A DNA stretch of 64,000 nt from Streptomyces sp. TS71-3. Lineage in GTDB: Bacteria; Actinomycetota; Actinomycetes; Streptomycetales; Streptomycetaceae. Below, piece by piece: positions 1-12,400 of this stretch. Below the pieces are notes generated by a model. It made no database searches. It saw only the letters and a program-made list of their open reading frames with translations, and had not been told where the DNA came from. Location: assembly GCF_018327685.1 (NCBI RefSeq), contig NZ_BNEL01000001.1:3596001-3660000 (forward strand). Direction: 5' to 3'. The position numbers were made by a program, and so were the translations under genes. Each line of letters starts with the position of its first letter. Within the stretch, counting starts at the first letter, position 1.

Positions 1-3156
<3,156 letters not shown>

Positions 3157-3161
3157 CCCGC

Positions 3162-3320
3162 TCACCCGCCTTCGTTCACGCGGGTGTTGATCCGCGCTAT
3201 CTCCCGCACCCACTGCCTGCGCTCGTCGTGGGTGAGGTCGAGGATGTCCTCGCGTTGCCAGTGGAAGTGGTAGGCGATGTACGCGATCTCCTCCCGCAGC
3301 CGGGGGAGCGCGTACGTCAC
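3162..3320 (-). CDS. DUF6760-type eCIS mini-protein
   Basis: A 52-residue protein starting at GTG 3320, whose GTG overlaps the TGA of the upstream chaperone-like gene (GTGA), so translation is coupled. The product begins MTYALPRLREEIAYIAYHFH and continues with a WQREDILDLTHDERRQWV stretch. Such 50-60-residue proteins with an aromatic YHFHW-like motif sit between tail chaperone and later structural genes in actinobacterial eCIS loci and are catalogued as DUF6760. The position matches phage tail-assembly chaperone pairs, where a short helical protein binds the tape or tube. The exact role is unknown. Confidence 0.8.
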   Translation of the reverse strand: MTYALPRLREEIAYIAYHFHWQREDILDLTHDERRQWVREIARINTRVNEGG

Positions 3321-3844
3321 GATTCCCCCAGGCGCCCACCCGAGAGGTCGATCTCGAACGAGCCGTTGCAGTGGGGGCAGGTCACGGCCGCGTGCGTGTG
3401 GCCCTCGCTGTTGATCCGCCGGTAGAAGTCCTGGAGGAACGCGATGTCGGTGGCGTACATCCGCTCGACGACCCCGGCGTGGATGTCCGTGACCGTGCCC
3501 AGGCGGGTGATCACCTGGCTGAGCAGCACCACGCTGAGGTACGCCGGGTTCTCCTTGACCCGCAGGTCGATCTGCGGGCGCAGCTCGTCGCGGGCCGTGG
3601 CGAGCCGCATCGACCCGCTGCGGTGCAGCACCCCGTCGTCGTCGAGGTAGCCGCGCGGCAGCTCGAAGTCGAACTCGGTGCGCAGCGCGTGCCGCTCGGG
3701 CCGCCCGGCCGCGGCGGCCGCCGCGGCCGGGGCCTGGGTGGGATCCGGTGCCTGCGCGGGTGCCGCCGGCTCGTCGCGGTCGGGAGGCCGGGTGGTCTGG
3801 AGGATCTCCTCCAGGGTGTTGGCAGTGACGGTCCGCCGCCTCAT
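3317..3844 (-). CDS. Tail-assembly chaperone-like protein with one CxxC
   Basis: 175 residues. Residues 1-55 are an Ala/Pro-rich, probably flexible N terminus; after that comes a compact domain (FDFELPRGYLDDDGVLHRSG...). The C terminus holds CPHCNGSFEIDL, a half zinc-ribbon that could pair with another chain. The arrangement of a gene after the tube gene with a short helical protein following it fits T4/Mu-like tail-assembly or baseplate-connector proteins found in eCIS operons. Its ATG overlaps the tube gene stop (ATGA), so it is coupled to the tube. Function is inferred from family resemblance and position; membership in a named Pfam family was not tested. Confidence 0.72.
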   Translation of the reverse strand: MRRRTVTANTLEEILQTTRPPDRDEPAAPAQAPDPTQAPAAAAAAAGRPERHALRTEFDFELPRGYLDDDGVLHRSGSMRLATARDELRPQIDLRVKENPAYLSVVLLSQVITRLGTVTDIHAGVVERMYATDIAFLQDFYRRINSEGHTHAAVTCPHCNGSFEIDLSGGRLGES

Positions 3845-4281
3845 TCGACCACGATCTCCTCGAAGGTGATGGTCACGGTCTCGGTGGCGGCCGTCGACTC
3901 ACCGGCCTTGAGCGACGGGCCCTCCCACTTGCTGGCCCAGCCCTGCATCAGCTGGATGCGCCGCACGGTCGCGCCCGTCGAGTCCTTGATCTCGATGGTC
4001 AGGTTCTGCCGTGCGGTGTCCACCGCGCCGTTGTTCAGCGTCTCCTTGATCCACTTGGTGAACTCGCTGCTCTTGTCCAGGCCACGGGTGATCGTCACCT
4101 CGCCGGCCTGCCGTGCGCCGGGCTGCTTGCGGATGATCTGCTTGCCGTCGGAGGTCACCTGGCGGACCTCGACGACCTCCTCCTCCACGGTGAGCCCGCT
4201 GATCTCCTGGATGGACTCGACGAGGTACCCGCCGAGCTGCACGCCGAAGACATGCGTGGAAAGAGCGTCACCCTCTGCCAT
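3841..4281 (-). CDS. eCIS inner tube protein (T4 gp19-like)
   Basis: 146 residues, the typical size for gp19/Hcp-like tail tube subunits. It begins MAEGDALSTHVFGVQLGGYL and contains the characteristic FxVxLGG, ISGL...EVVEVR and SEFTKWIKETL stretches of the phage T4 gp19/Pvc1 family. Tube hexamers stack inside the contractile sheath and are driven into the target on contraction. It lies 82 bases after the sheath gene, separated by two stem-loops, and overlaps the next gene. Only one tube paralogue is visible; others may lie past the left edge. A clear SD is present upstream (GGAAGGTGACAC). Confidence 0.92.
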   Translation of the reverse strand: MAEGDALSTHVFGVQLGGYLVESIQEISGLTVEEEVVEVRQVTSDGKQIIRKQPGARQAGEVTITRGLDKSSEFTKWIKETLNNGAVDTARQNLTIEIKDSTGATVRRIQLMQGWASKWEGPSLKAGESTAATETVTITFEEIVVE

Positions 4282-4306
4282 GACTGTGTGTCACCTTCCG
4301 GAACGG

Positions 4307-4360
4307 GACCGGCCTGCTGCGGGCCGGTCGCCTTGCTGGCGCGGGCCGCCGCGGGCCCGC
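4307..4360 (-). terminator. Two stem-loops between sheath and tube genes
   Basis: Hairpin 1 pairs GACCGGCC (4307-4314) with GGCCGGTC (4322-4329), 7-base loop. Hairpin 2 pairs GCGGGCC (4341-4347) with GGCCCGC (4354-4360), 6-base loop. They fill the only gap between sheath and tube. No T-run follows. A partial terminator or mRNA-stability barrier setting sheath-to-tube ratio is inference. Confidence 0.55.
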
Positions 4361-4363
4361 GGA

Positions 4364-5887
4364 TCACTCGTTGACGAGGCTGGTGCTGTCGGAGAACTGG
4401 GCGAGCCGGAACACCACGAACTCGGCGGGCTTCACCGGCGCCACCCCGATCTCGCAGATCACCTGGCCGAGGTCGATCGACTCCGGCGGGTTGTTGTCGC
4501 GGTCGCACTTGACGTAGAAGGCCTCCTCGGCGGTGCGGCCGAAGAGGGCGCCGCGCCGCCACTCCTCCGTGAGGAACGCCGTGACGTTGCGCCGGATGCT
4601 CGACCAGAGCCGGTCGTCGTTCGGCTCGAACACCACCCACTGGGTGCCCAGCAGGATCGACTCCTCCAGGTAGTTGAAGAGCCTGCGGACGTTCAGGTAG
4701 CGCCAGGCCGGGTCCGAGGAGAGGGTGCGGGCGCCCCAGATGCGGATGCCGCGGCCCGGGAAGGCCCGGATGCAGTTGACGCCGATCGGGTTGAGCAGGT
4801 CCTGCTCGCCCTTGCTGAGCCTGACGTCGAGGTCGACCGCGCCCCGGATCACCTCGTTCGCGGGGGCCTTGTGCACGCCGCGCTCGGTGTCGCTGCGGGC
4901 CCACACACCGGCCACGTGGCCGCTGGGCGGGACCGTGGTGTTGCGGCCGGTCGCCGGGTCGAACACCTTGATCCACGGGTAGTAGACGGTGGCGTAGCGG
5001 GAGTCGTACCCGGCGGTGTCGTTGCGCCAGGTGCGGGCGTGCTGGGCGGGCAGCGTCGGCGGCGTGTCGAGGACGGCGACCCGGTCGCCCATCTGCTCGC
5101 AGTGGCTGATCACCGCGAGCTGCACGGTCTTGACGCCCTCCGCGTCGATGTCGCCGCGCTGGTGGGCGCTCATCAGGTCGGGCACCGCCACCATCGTGAT
5201 CTCGTCGATCGCCTCAAGACCCGCGAAGCCCGTGCGGGCGCCGGCGTCGCCGACGTACTCGGTGGGGCTGAGCGACTGCCCGGCCGGGGCCGGCGAGGGG
5301 CCGGCGCCCAGCGCGAGGGTGCCCTTCTGCGGGCGGCTCGGTGCCACGCCCGCCTGCTCCTCGGCCCGCACGAGCTTGGACTCGCGGAGCTGGGTGAGGA
5401 CGTACGCCTTGACGTTCTTGCGGGTGGAGACGTCGAAGGTCTCGGCGACCTTGCCCTCCTGCCGGACGACCAGCCGGAACCGGTCCTCCGGCGGGTTCTC
5501 GCCCTCCGCGTCGGCGACCTCCACGGTGATGCCTGCGCCCGCGCCGGGCAGCGCGGAGACCAGCAGCCCGCCGATCTCGACCGGCGCCGGCTCCTGGGCG
5601 CCGGCGCCGTCCGCGCCCTGCGCGGGGCCGCCGATCCGCACCACGTACGCGCTGCCGCCGCCGTTGGCGAAGTAGCCGTAGACGGCGTGGGCCAGGTAGG
5701 TGCCTTCCGTGAAGCCGCCGAAGGCCTGCGTGTACTGGTCCCAGTTGGTCACCAGCGTCGGCTGGTGGAACGGACCGGCCGCGGCGAAGCCGACGAAGGC
5801 GGCGACGGCGGTGCCGACCCCTTCGATCGGCCGCGCTCCGGACTGGACCTCCTCCACGTACACGCCGGGGGTGAGGTACGACGGCAT
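4364..5887 (-). CDS. eCIS contractile sheath protein
   Basis: 507 residues, a full-length phage tail sheath. The N terminus (PSYLTPGVYVEEVQSGARPI) is the hallmark of sheath proteins, supplying the linker strand that joins adjacent subunits. The C-terminal third (FEPNDDRLWSSIRRNVTAFL, then FYVKCDRDNNPP and VICEIGVAPVKPAEFVVFR) is the conserved sheath core domain. The middle (about 100-280) is the variable outward domain. The protein polymerises around the tube and shortens on firing. ATG 5887 is preceded by GAAGGAGC, a strong SD. It heads the structural part of the operon after a 531-base gap rich in intergenic repeats. Confidence 0.95.
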   Translation of the reverse strand: MPSYLTPGVYVEEVQSGARPIEGVGTAVAAFVGFAAAGPFHQPTLVTNWDQYTQAFGGFTEGTYLAHAVYGYFANGGGSAYVVRIGGPAQGADGAGAQEPAPVEIGGLLVSALPGAGAGITVEVADAEGENPPEDRFRLVVRQEGKVAETFDVSTRKNVKAYVLTQLRESKLVRAEEQAGVAPSRPQKGTLALGAGPSPAPAGQSLSPTEYVGDAGARTGFAGLEAIDEITMVAVPDLMSAHQRGDIDAEGVKTVQLAVISHCEQMGDRVAVLDTPPTLPAQHARTWRNDTAGYDSRYATVYYPWIKVFDPATGRNTTVPPSGHVAGVWARSDTERGVHKAPANEVIRGAVDLDVRLSKGEQDLLNPIGVNCIRAFPGRGIRIWGARTLSSDPAWRYLNVRRLFNYLEESILLGTQWVVFEPNDDRLWSSIRRNVTAFLTEEWRRGALFGRTAEEAFYVKCDRDNNPPESIDLGQVICEIGVAPVKPAEFVVFRLAQFSDSTSLVNE

Positions 5888-6112
5888 GCTCGCTCCTTCG
5901 GTGTGGCCACTGACGTCGCCTCAGAGCGTCGCGGGCCTGACGGCCCGGCCAACAGGGCCCGGCGACCCGCTCTCGGGGCAACGGTGATGCCTTCCGGGGC
6001 AACCCCGGTATCCCTGGGGGCTCCCACGTCCCACATCCCTCGGCGCACCTGCGGTGCCGGACGGCTACGCGTCCCTGTCGGGGCGCCTGTACGCGGGGCT
6101 TGGCCCCGGCGC

Positions 6113-6400
6113 ACCTAGGGGCGCGGGGAACTGCGCGACAAGCCACGACGACACCGTCAGGTCGTCACCGTCCCGAGGGGGCTGGTTCTGTCGCATCCGG
6201 ACCACCGGTGGGTGGGTGGTTGCTCGCGCAGTTCCCCGCGCCCCTTTCGGGGCGGACCCGTACGTGGGGCTTCGCCCCGGCCCACTTAGGGGCGCGGGAA
6301 CTGCGCAGACCAGCCAGGAGACACCGTCAGGTCGCCACCATCCCGAAGCGGCAGTCGGGGTCGCCGCCGGGCCACCGGCCGGTGGTGGGCCGGGGCGCCC
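6113..6400. repeat. Intergenic palindromic repeat, two tandem copies
   Basis: The 531-base gap between the ATPase (ends 6419) and the sheath (starts 5887) holds GGGGCGCGGGGAACTGCGCG near 6115 and its inverse complement near 6225-6245, separated by a conserved CCACGAC...CCGTCAGGTCGTCACC...GACCACCGG segment, then a second diverged copy to about 6400. The same element recurs near 12.9, 22.9, 30.9 and 41.9 kb. No gene is seen in the gap. Confidence 0.85.
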
Positions 6401-6418
6401 ACGGGCGACTGCTCGCCG

Positions 6419-8638
6419 CTAGGCGACCTGGACGGAGTCCAGCCAAGGGCCGAACTCGCTCTCCAGGACGAGTCGGCCCAGCTTCCGGTACTCCTGCATC
6501 ACCGCCGACACGACCTGAGCCATCCCGAGCGGCCGCCCCGCCTCGGCCGCGAGGTACGCCGCGGTCACCGCGCACGCCCTTATCGAGCCGCCCGCCAGCT
6601 CGAAGCGCCGGGCGCAGAAATCCAGGTCGAGCCCCTCGTCGCGAGGCAGCGCGGCGCCCAGGCAGCGGTCCCAGAGGGCGCGCCGCTGGGCCTCGTCGGG
6701 CATCGGGAAGTCCGCGACCACGTCGAGGCGCCGCGTGAACGCCTCGTCCAGGTTGGCCCGCAGGTTGGTGGTGAGCACCGCGATGCCGTCGAAGGACTCC
6801 ATGCGCTGCAGCAGGTAGGCCGACTCCACGTTGGCGTGCCGGTCGTGGGCGTCCTTGACCTGGGAGCGGCGGCCGAAGACCGCGTCGGCCTCGTCGAAGA
6901 GCAGGATGCCGTTGACGCCGGCCGCCTCGGTGAAGATCCGCTCCAGGTTCTTCTCGGTCTCGCCGATGTACTTGTCCACGACCGTGGAGAGGTCGACGAC
7001 GTACAGGTCCATGCCCAGCTCCGCCGCGACGACCTCCGCCGACATCGTCTTGCCGGTGCCGGACTCCCCGGCGAACAGCGCGATCACCCCGCGCCCCCGG
7101 CCGCCGCCGGGCCGCATCCGCCACTGCCCCAGGACCTGTTCGCGGTGCCGGGCGCGCAGCGCCAGCTCGTGCAGCTGGCGGCGGGTGGGCTCGGGCAGCA
7201 CCAGGTCGGCCCAGCCGACGACCGGTTCGATGCGGCGGGCGAGGCGTTCGAGGCCGGCGCCGTTCTGGGCGCGCACCGCGGTCCGCAGGTCGTCGCCGTG
7301 CACGGCCCGGCCGTCGGCCGCTGCGATGCGCACGGCCACCGCGGCGGCCCGGTGCACCTGTTCCGCGTCGAGACGGTAGGACGCGACGGCCGCCGCCAGC
7401 TCGTCGTCCGGCGGCAGCACGGCCGGCGCCCGGTCCGCTCCCGCGGCACCCGTGAGCGCGTCGCGCCACTGCCGCAGCCGGTGCTCGGCGGTGAGCGGGG
7501 CGACCGTGAACGGCACCGGGCCCTGGCTGGTCCACAGCGGATCCCAGCCTCGCGCGCCGTACGTGATCAGGGGCAGCCCGGCCGCGGCCGCGCAGACCTC
7601 GCGGAGCAGCCTGGCCCGTTCGGGGCGCTCGGGCGCCAGCGTCTCCAGCGGGCCGAGCACCAGGCCGCCGGAGCTCAGCCGGGCCTCGGTCGCCAGCACC
7701 TGCGGCAACTCCTCCGGGACCGGGCCCGCGGTGAGCGCGGCGATGTCCAGGACCAGCGGCCTTCGGCCGCAGTGCAGCAGCGCCTCGACGGCGAGGCCGC
7801 CCGCGTCGCCGCCCCGGTCGTGCAGGTGCACCAGACCGCTGCCGGTGGCCGCGGCGGCGGCCACCCTCGTGGTGAGCGGGTCGGCCGGCCGGCGCCCGGT
7901 GCCGCGCCCCGGCCGGACCAGGCCGTGCAGCCGGGCGTCCGGCTCCTCGTCGCCGAGCAGGTGGGCGGTGACCCGGTCGGGCACCCGCAGTACCCGCGAG
8001 AGCAACGGGCGGTCGGCCTCGAAGAGCTGCACGAGGCCGCCCGCCACCAGCGGCGCCGCCGGCGAGAAGCGGAACCGGGCCGGGCCCGCCGGAGGCACCT
8101 CGCACAGCTCCAGCGCCAGCCCGATGGTGGCCCGGCGCCGCGTCAGGTCGTCGTTGAGGTAGCCGTAGAGCCGCTCGAAGCGCGCGTCGATGTCCGGGGC
8201 GAGCGCGACGAGCAGCAGTTCCACGTCCAGGGGGAGCAGGCCGAACGCCGCGGCGAGCCGCTGTAAGCGGGTGACGGGCGCGCCGGGCGGCTCCCCGGGC
8301 CCGTACACGGCGTGTTCGCCGCCGGCCGGCCGCGGTCCGGCGCCGCCCGCCGCGAGGGCCGACGGCGCGTGCAGGATCCGGTCGGCCTCCTCCGGGGTGA
8401 GGTACTGGCCGCGGTACGGGTCGTCGGGGTCCGGGTCGTCGGCCCTGCGCGACTCGACGGCCCGCCGCACCCGGTCCTCCACGCGGCTCAACCGGGTCCA
8501 CAGGTCCCCGAAGTGGTCCGCGGGCTCGGTCGCGCGCGCCGCGCCGGCCGTGGCGTGCGCCCCGCCGGCCGCCGCTCCCTGCGCCCCGCTCGCCCCTCCG
8601 GACGATCTGACCGGCTCCGGGCCGGCCCCGGAGCTCAC
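6419..8638 (-). CDS. eCIS AAA+ ATPase
   Basis: 739 residues from GTG 8638, which overlaps the DUF4255 stop (GTGA); a longer upstream frame is shadow of that gene. The C-terminal AAA+ module carries Walker A GESGTGKT (about residue 523), Walker B ILLFDEADAVFG (about 577), and an Arg-finger/sensor region (NLRANLDEAFTRRLDVVADF). The N-terminal half (WTRLSRVEDRVRRAVESRR...) has the winged, helical region typical of the ATPase (Pvc15/Afp15-type) found in eCIS loci, thought to be needed for particle assembly or membrane release. Classical CDC48-like cassette near the C terminus; about the usual family size. Confidence 0.92.
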   Translation of the reverse strand: MSSGAGPEPVRSSGGASGAQGAAAGGAHATAGAARATEPADHFGDLWTRLSRVEDRVRRAVESRRADDPDPDDPYRGQYLTPEEADRILHAPSALAAGGAGPRPAGGEHAVYGPGEPPGAPVTRLQRLAAAFGLLPLDVELLLVALAPDIDARFERLYGYLNDDLTRRRATIGLALELCEVPPAGPARFRFSPAAPLVAGGLVQLFEADRPLLSRVLRVPDRVTAHLLGDEEPDARLHGLVRPGRGTGRRPADPLTTRVAAAAATGSGLVHLHDRGGDAGGLAVEALLHCGRRPLVLDIAALTAGPVPEELPQVLATEARLSSGGLVLGPLETLAPERPERARLLREVCAAAAGLPLITYGARGWDPLWTSQGPVPFTVAPLTAEHRLRQWRDALTGAAGADRAPAVLPPDDELAAAVASYRLDAEQVHRAAAVAVRIAAADGRAVHGDDLRTAVRAQNGAGLERLARRIEPVVGWADLVLPEPTRRQLHELALRARHREQVLGQWRMRPGGGRGRGVIALFAGESGTGKTMSAEVVAAELGMDLYVVDLSTVVDKYIGETEKNLERIFTEAAGVNGILLFDEADAVFGRRSQVKDAHDRHANVESAYLLQRMESFDGIAVLTTNLRANLDEAFTRRLDVVADFPMPDEAQRRALWDRCLGAALPRDEGLDLDFCARRFELAGGSIRACAVTAAYLAAEAGRPLGMAQVVSAVMQEYRKLGRLVLESEFGPWLDSVQVA

Positions 8639-9447
8639 CGGACCGTCCCGCCGCGCCGGCGCCGGCCGGGCGGCAGCGGCCGGTCGCGTTCCGCGGTGAA
8701 GCCGTCGGCGCCCGGGTCGGTGGCCTCGGCGTACCGCAGCCGGCGGCCGGGACGCTCGCGCGCGGGCCCGTCCGGACCCACCGGTTCCAGCGCGTCTTCC
8801 GTTTCCGCGCTCCCGGCTGCGCCCGGCCCGAGCACGCCCCCGGCACCGTCCGGACCCCCCGCGACCCGCGAGCCGTTGCGCTCCTGGCCCGCCCGCAGCA
8901 CGAGCCCCTCCGTGACCGGCGGGCCCACTGCGCTGCGCTCGCCCGCGAGCGGTGCCGACACGCGTAGCTCGACCGCGGCTTTCAGCTCGCCGCCGAGCGC
9001 GGACCACACGTCCGACGCGGAGGGGCCGTCCGGCCCGGGCGAGCCGAGGGCGAGGCCGACCGGCAGGCCCAGCTCCGCGAGCGAACCGGTCAGCATCTCG
9101 CGCGGCAGCACGTCGGAGTGCGCCAGGCAGCGCAGCACCTGGGAGAGCAGCCGGTGCTCGTCCTGCGGCCGGTTGGTCCACGCGGTCACCAGGTAGGTCA
9201 GCTCGAACCACCGCGGGGGGCTCCGGCGGGCGACGACGGCGCCCGCCTCGTCGTACTCCGCGGCGCTGCCCGACTGCCGGCGGCCCGCGTCCTCACGGAT
9301 GTCGTAGAGGAAGACGCTCACCGTCGGGGCGTTGCGGCGGGCCGACCAGTCCTTGGTGGGCGCGTCGAAGACCAGGTCCACCCCGCCGTCCACGATGCCG
9401 CCCTCGGCGAGTAGCAGCCGCAGTGCCTCGTCGACTTCGTGGATCAC
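8635..9447 (-). CDS. DUF4255 (Pvc16 N-terminal domain) eCIS protein
   Basis: 270 residues. Residues 1-175 form a DUF4255 domain: MIHEVDEALRLLLAEGG, then FDAPTKDW, VSVFLYDIREDAGRR, PPRWFELTYLVTAWT and HRLLSQVLRCL are family-typical. In Photorhabdus Pvc16 and Afp16 this protein terminates tube and sheath polymerisation (cap/terminator). The last 90 residues are Gly/Pro/Arg-rich and probably disordered. Coupled to the ATPase by a GTGA overlap and 22 bases after the beta-propeller gene, so the three are almost certainly one transcript. Confidence 0.9.
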   Translation of the reverse strand: MIHEVDEALRLLLAEGGIVDGGVDLVFDAPTKDWSARRNAPTVSVFLYDIREDAGRRQSGSAAEYDEAGAVVARRSPPRWFELTYLVTAWTNRPQDEHRLLSQVLRCLAHSDVLPREMLTGSLAELGLPVGLALGSPGPDGPSASDVWSALGGELKAAVELRVSAPLAGERSAVGPPVTEGLVLRAGQERNGSRVAGGPDGAGGVLGPGAAGSAETEDALEPVGPDGPARERPGRRLRYAEATDPGADGFTAERDRPLPPGRRRRGGTVR

Positions 9448-9469
9448 CCGTGCACCGTCCGCTCCCGGC

Positions 9470-12400
9470 TCACCGGCGCGTCACCTCGTCCGGCGGGCCG
9501 ATCGTCCCGCTGACCACCAGGAACGGCGTGGTGACCGGGCTGAAGCCGGGGCCCTTCGCCGTGATGGTGCGCTTGCCCGTCTGGTCCTTCGCGAGGATCA
9601 GGAGCTGTCCCGCGAACCTGCCGCTGCGGGCCGCAGGCGTGGGAGCCGCGGCGGCGGTGATCCCCGGCTTCCAAGTGAACCGCACCGGTGCCCCCGGCGG
9701 GAAGTCCACGCCGCGCACCGACGTCACGAAACCGGGCTTCCCGATGGGGGGCACCGCCACGATTTTCGGCTGGAGGATCCGCAGCATGGTGCGGGCGGTG
9801 TTGTCGCCGGGGTCGGCGTCGGTGCCGGTGGTGGTGAGCCGCGCGGTGACGGTGGCCTTCTTGACGGCCTTGTCGGGCCGCAGCACCACGCGCACCACGC
9901 TGGAGTCGCCCTGCTTCAGGTCGCCGAGCGCGCACTGCCCGTCCGTGCAGCCCGCGGGCAGCCGGTCCCGGGGGATCCCGGCGGGCAGGCCGAGGTTCAG
10001 CCGCAGCCCGGTGGCGAGCGCGTCGCGGCCGTTGCGGACGGTGTAGGTGACGACGACCCGGCCGCCCACGTAACCCGGGTTCGGCTGCGCCTTCACGGTC
10101 ACCGCGGGACCGGCCTCCGGCGCGGGCGGCGGGTTGTCGGCGGGCGGTGGCGGGTTGTCCGGGGGCGGCGACCCGGGCGCGGCGGTGACCGGTACGACGG
10201 TCTCCGCGGCGTTGTCGCCCGGCTCCGGGTCGACCACGGCGCCGGTGACGGACCAGCCGAGCCGCTGCTCGCCCTCGGTGACACCGGTGATCTCCACGGA
10301 CACCGGGACGCTCGCGCCGGGCGCCAGCACGCCCAGGTCGCAGTGGAGCGCCGCGGCGTCGCAGCTCCCGGCCGGGGTGGTCAGGCCCTCGACGCGCACC
10401 CCGGGCGGCGGCGCCACGGTCAGCGCGGTGCCGGGCGAGGGCGAGGGGCCGTGGTTGGTGACGGTGACCGTGACGGTGGTGTGCGCGCCGGTCTGGAGCG
10501 GCGGCAGCGTGGCGGGCGCGCCGACGGCGAGGTCCACCGACTGCTGGAACGCGGGCTCCTTCTGACGGCCCGGCAGGTCGGCCCCGAGCGGCGTCATGGT
10601 GCCGTCCGCGGGGTCGACCAGCAGCAGTTCCTCGGGGGAGTTGGCGGCGAGGGCGCGGCGCGCGGTGAGCACCAGCTGCGTACCGTCGGCCGACCAGGCC
10701 ACGTCACGCGGCTGGTAGGGGCCGGCGGCGGTGGTGTCCGGCAGCTCGTTCGAGCAGTCGCCCTGCCCGGCGGGCAGCACCACCCGGCAGCCGCCCCCGG
10801 TGAGCGAGGCGACGAGCACGCCGTCGCGCTCGTTGACCCGGCCGGCGCCGTCCTTGCGGTTGAACGCGACGCTGGTGCCGTCCGGCGAGAACGCCGGGCT
10901 GTCGTCGATGACCTGGCAGCTGCCAGGGCAGGCCCTGGCGCTCAGGTCCTGCTGCCGGTCGAGGGCGTCCACCGGCACGGTCCAGACGTGCTTGTTGCCG
11001 CCGGTGTCGTCAATGGTGGCGCTGCGGGTGAACGCGATCCGGGTACCGTCGGACGACCAGGCGGGCTGGGCGTCGTTGCCGCCCTGGCCCTCGGGCTGCT
11101 GGACGGCGCCGATGATCCGGCCGGTGGCGACCTCGGCGATCAGCACCCGGCTGGGCCCGGCGGAGGTGCCCGTGCCGCCCGGCGAGGTGCGGGTGAACGC
11201 GATCCGGGTGCCGTCCGGCGAGATGGCCGGGTCGGTGTCCCAGTCCGTGGGGCCGCGGCCGGCCAGCGGCAGCACCTTCGGGTTGGCGCCGTCGGCGTCC
11301 GTCAGCCAGATCCGTTCGATCCGGCCCGCGTCGGTGTCCTCGAAGCGGGTCACGATGATCCCCCGGCCGTCCGGCGTGTAGCTCTGCCGCTCGGTCCAGG
11401 GGTCGAAGCCCTCCCCGGGCTGGAACAGCGGGTCGGCGGAGGGGTCGGTGTTGGTGTCCGCTGCCGGGTCCTCGCGAAGGATCGGCACGCCCAGGTCGCG
11501 GGGGTCGGTTCCGTCCGGGCGGATGTCCTGGAGGGTCGCGGTGTGCGACCCGTTCACTTCGGACGAGACCGCCTCGGCGGTGGTGCGTGTGACGACGACG
11601 TGGCCGCCCTGGGGGCCGTCCAGCCAGGTGGGCCCGTCGTCCAGGCGGTTCTCGCTCAGCAGTATCTGGGCGGTGTCCTCGGAGTGCGTGACCGCCTGGT
11701 AGATCAGGTCGAAGTGGGTGTCGCAGGTGCAGGTGTGGTCTGGGCTGACGAACAGGACGGAGTCCCCGCCGGGCAGCCAGTCCGCCGACCGGGTGCGCCA
11801 GCCGGCCTGCTCGCCCGCGAGCAGGGGCTGATCGTCGCCGCCCGCGGCGGTGACGACGTACAGGCGCGGGTCCCGCGGCACGGGCGCGTCGTCCACGCTG
11901 CCCGCGCGGGCCGCGGCGGGGGCGGCGTACGTGAGGGCGGACGTGAGGAGTCCGCGGTCGGAGGGCGTGGCGTCGGGTGGGGGCCCACCGGTGGGTGCGT
12001 CCGAGGGGCCGTCCGCCGGGGCCGAGGGCGCCGAACGGGGCGTGTCGCTCGGCGGGTCCGTCGGGTAGCTCACCTGCACCGGATCGAGGGTGTAGGCGAT
12101 GAGGTCGCGGTGGGCGGCGTCGCCGACCGGGTTCCACACCGGCTGGGTGGCGTTCCCGGCGAACGCGCTGGTCACCGCCCGCGGTGTGCCACCGGACAGG
12201 TCGCGTACGTAGATCTGCCAGCCCGTCACGGCCGCGTCGCCGGTATAGGCGATCCGGGTGCCGTCGGGGGAGACGGTCGGCGATATCTCCGCCGCGCGGG
12301 TGTCGGTGAGGCGGGTGAGGCCGGTGCCGTCCGTGCGGACCAGCCACAGGTCACGCTGGGTGCCGCCGAGGCCGTCCGGCTCGGCGGCGTCGAACACCAC

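Noticed and set aside
3371..6118. A 915-residue plus-strand frame opposite tube and sheath
   Set aside because: Antisense to well-identified sheath and tube genes; no family features.
8635..9211. N-terminal extension of the AAA+ ATPase frame
   Set aside because: It overlaps the DUF4255 gene; the GTGA-coupled GTG at 8638 is a better start.
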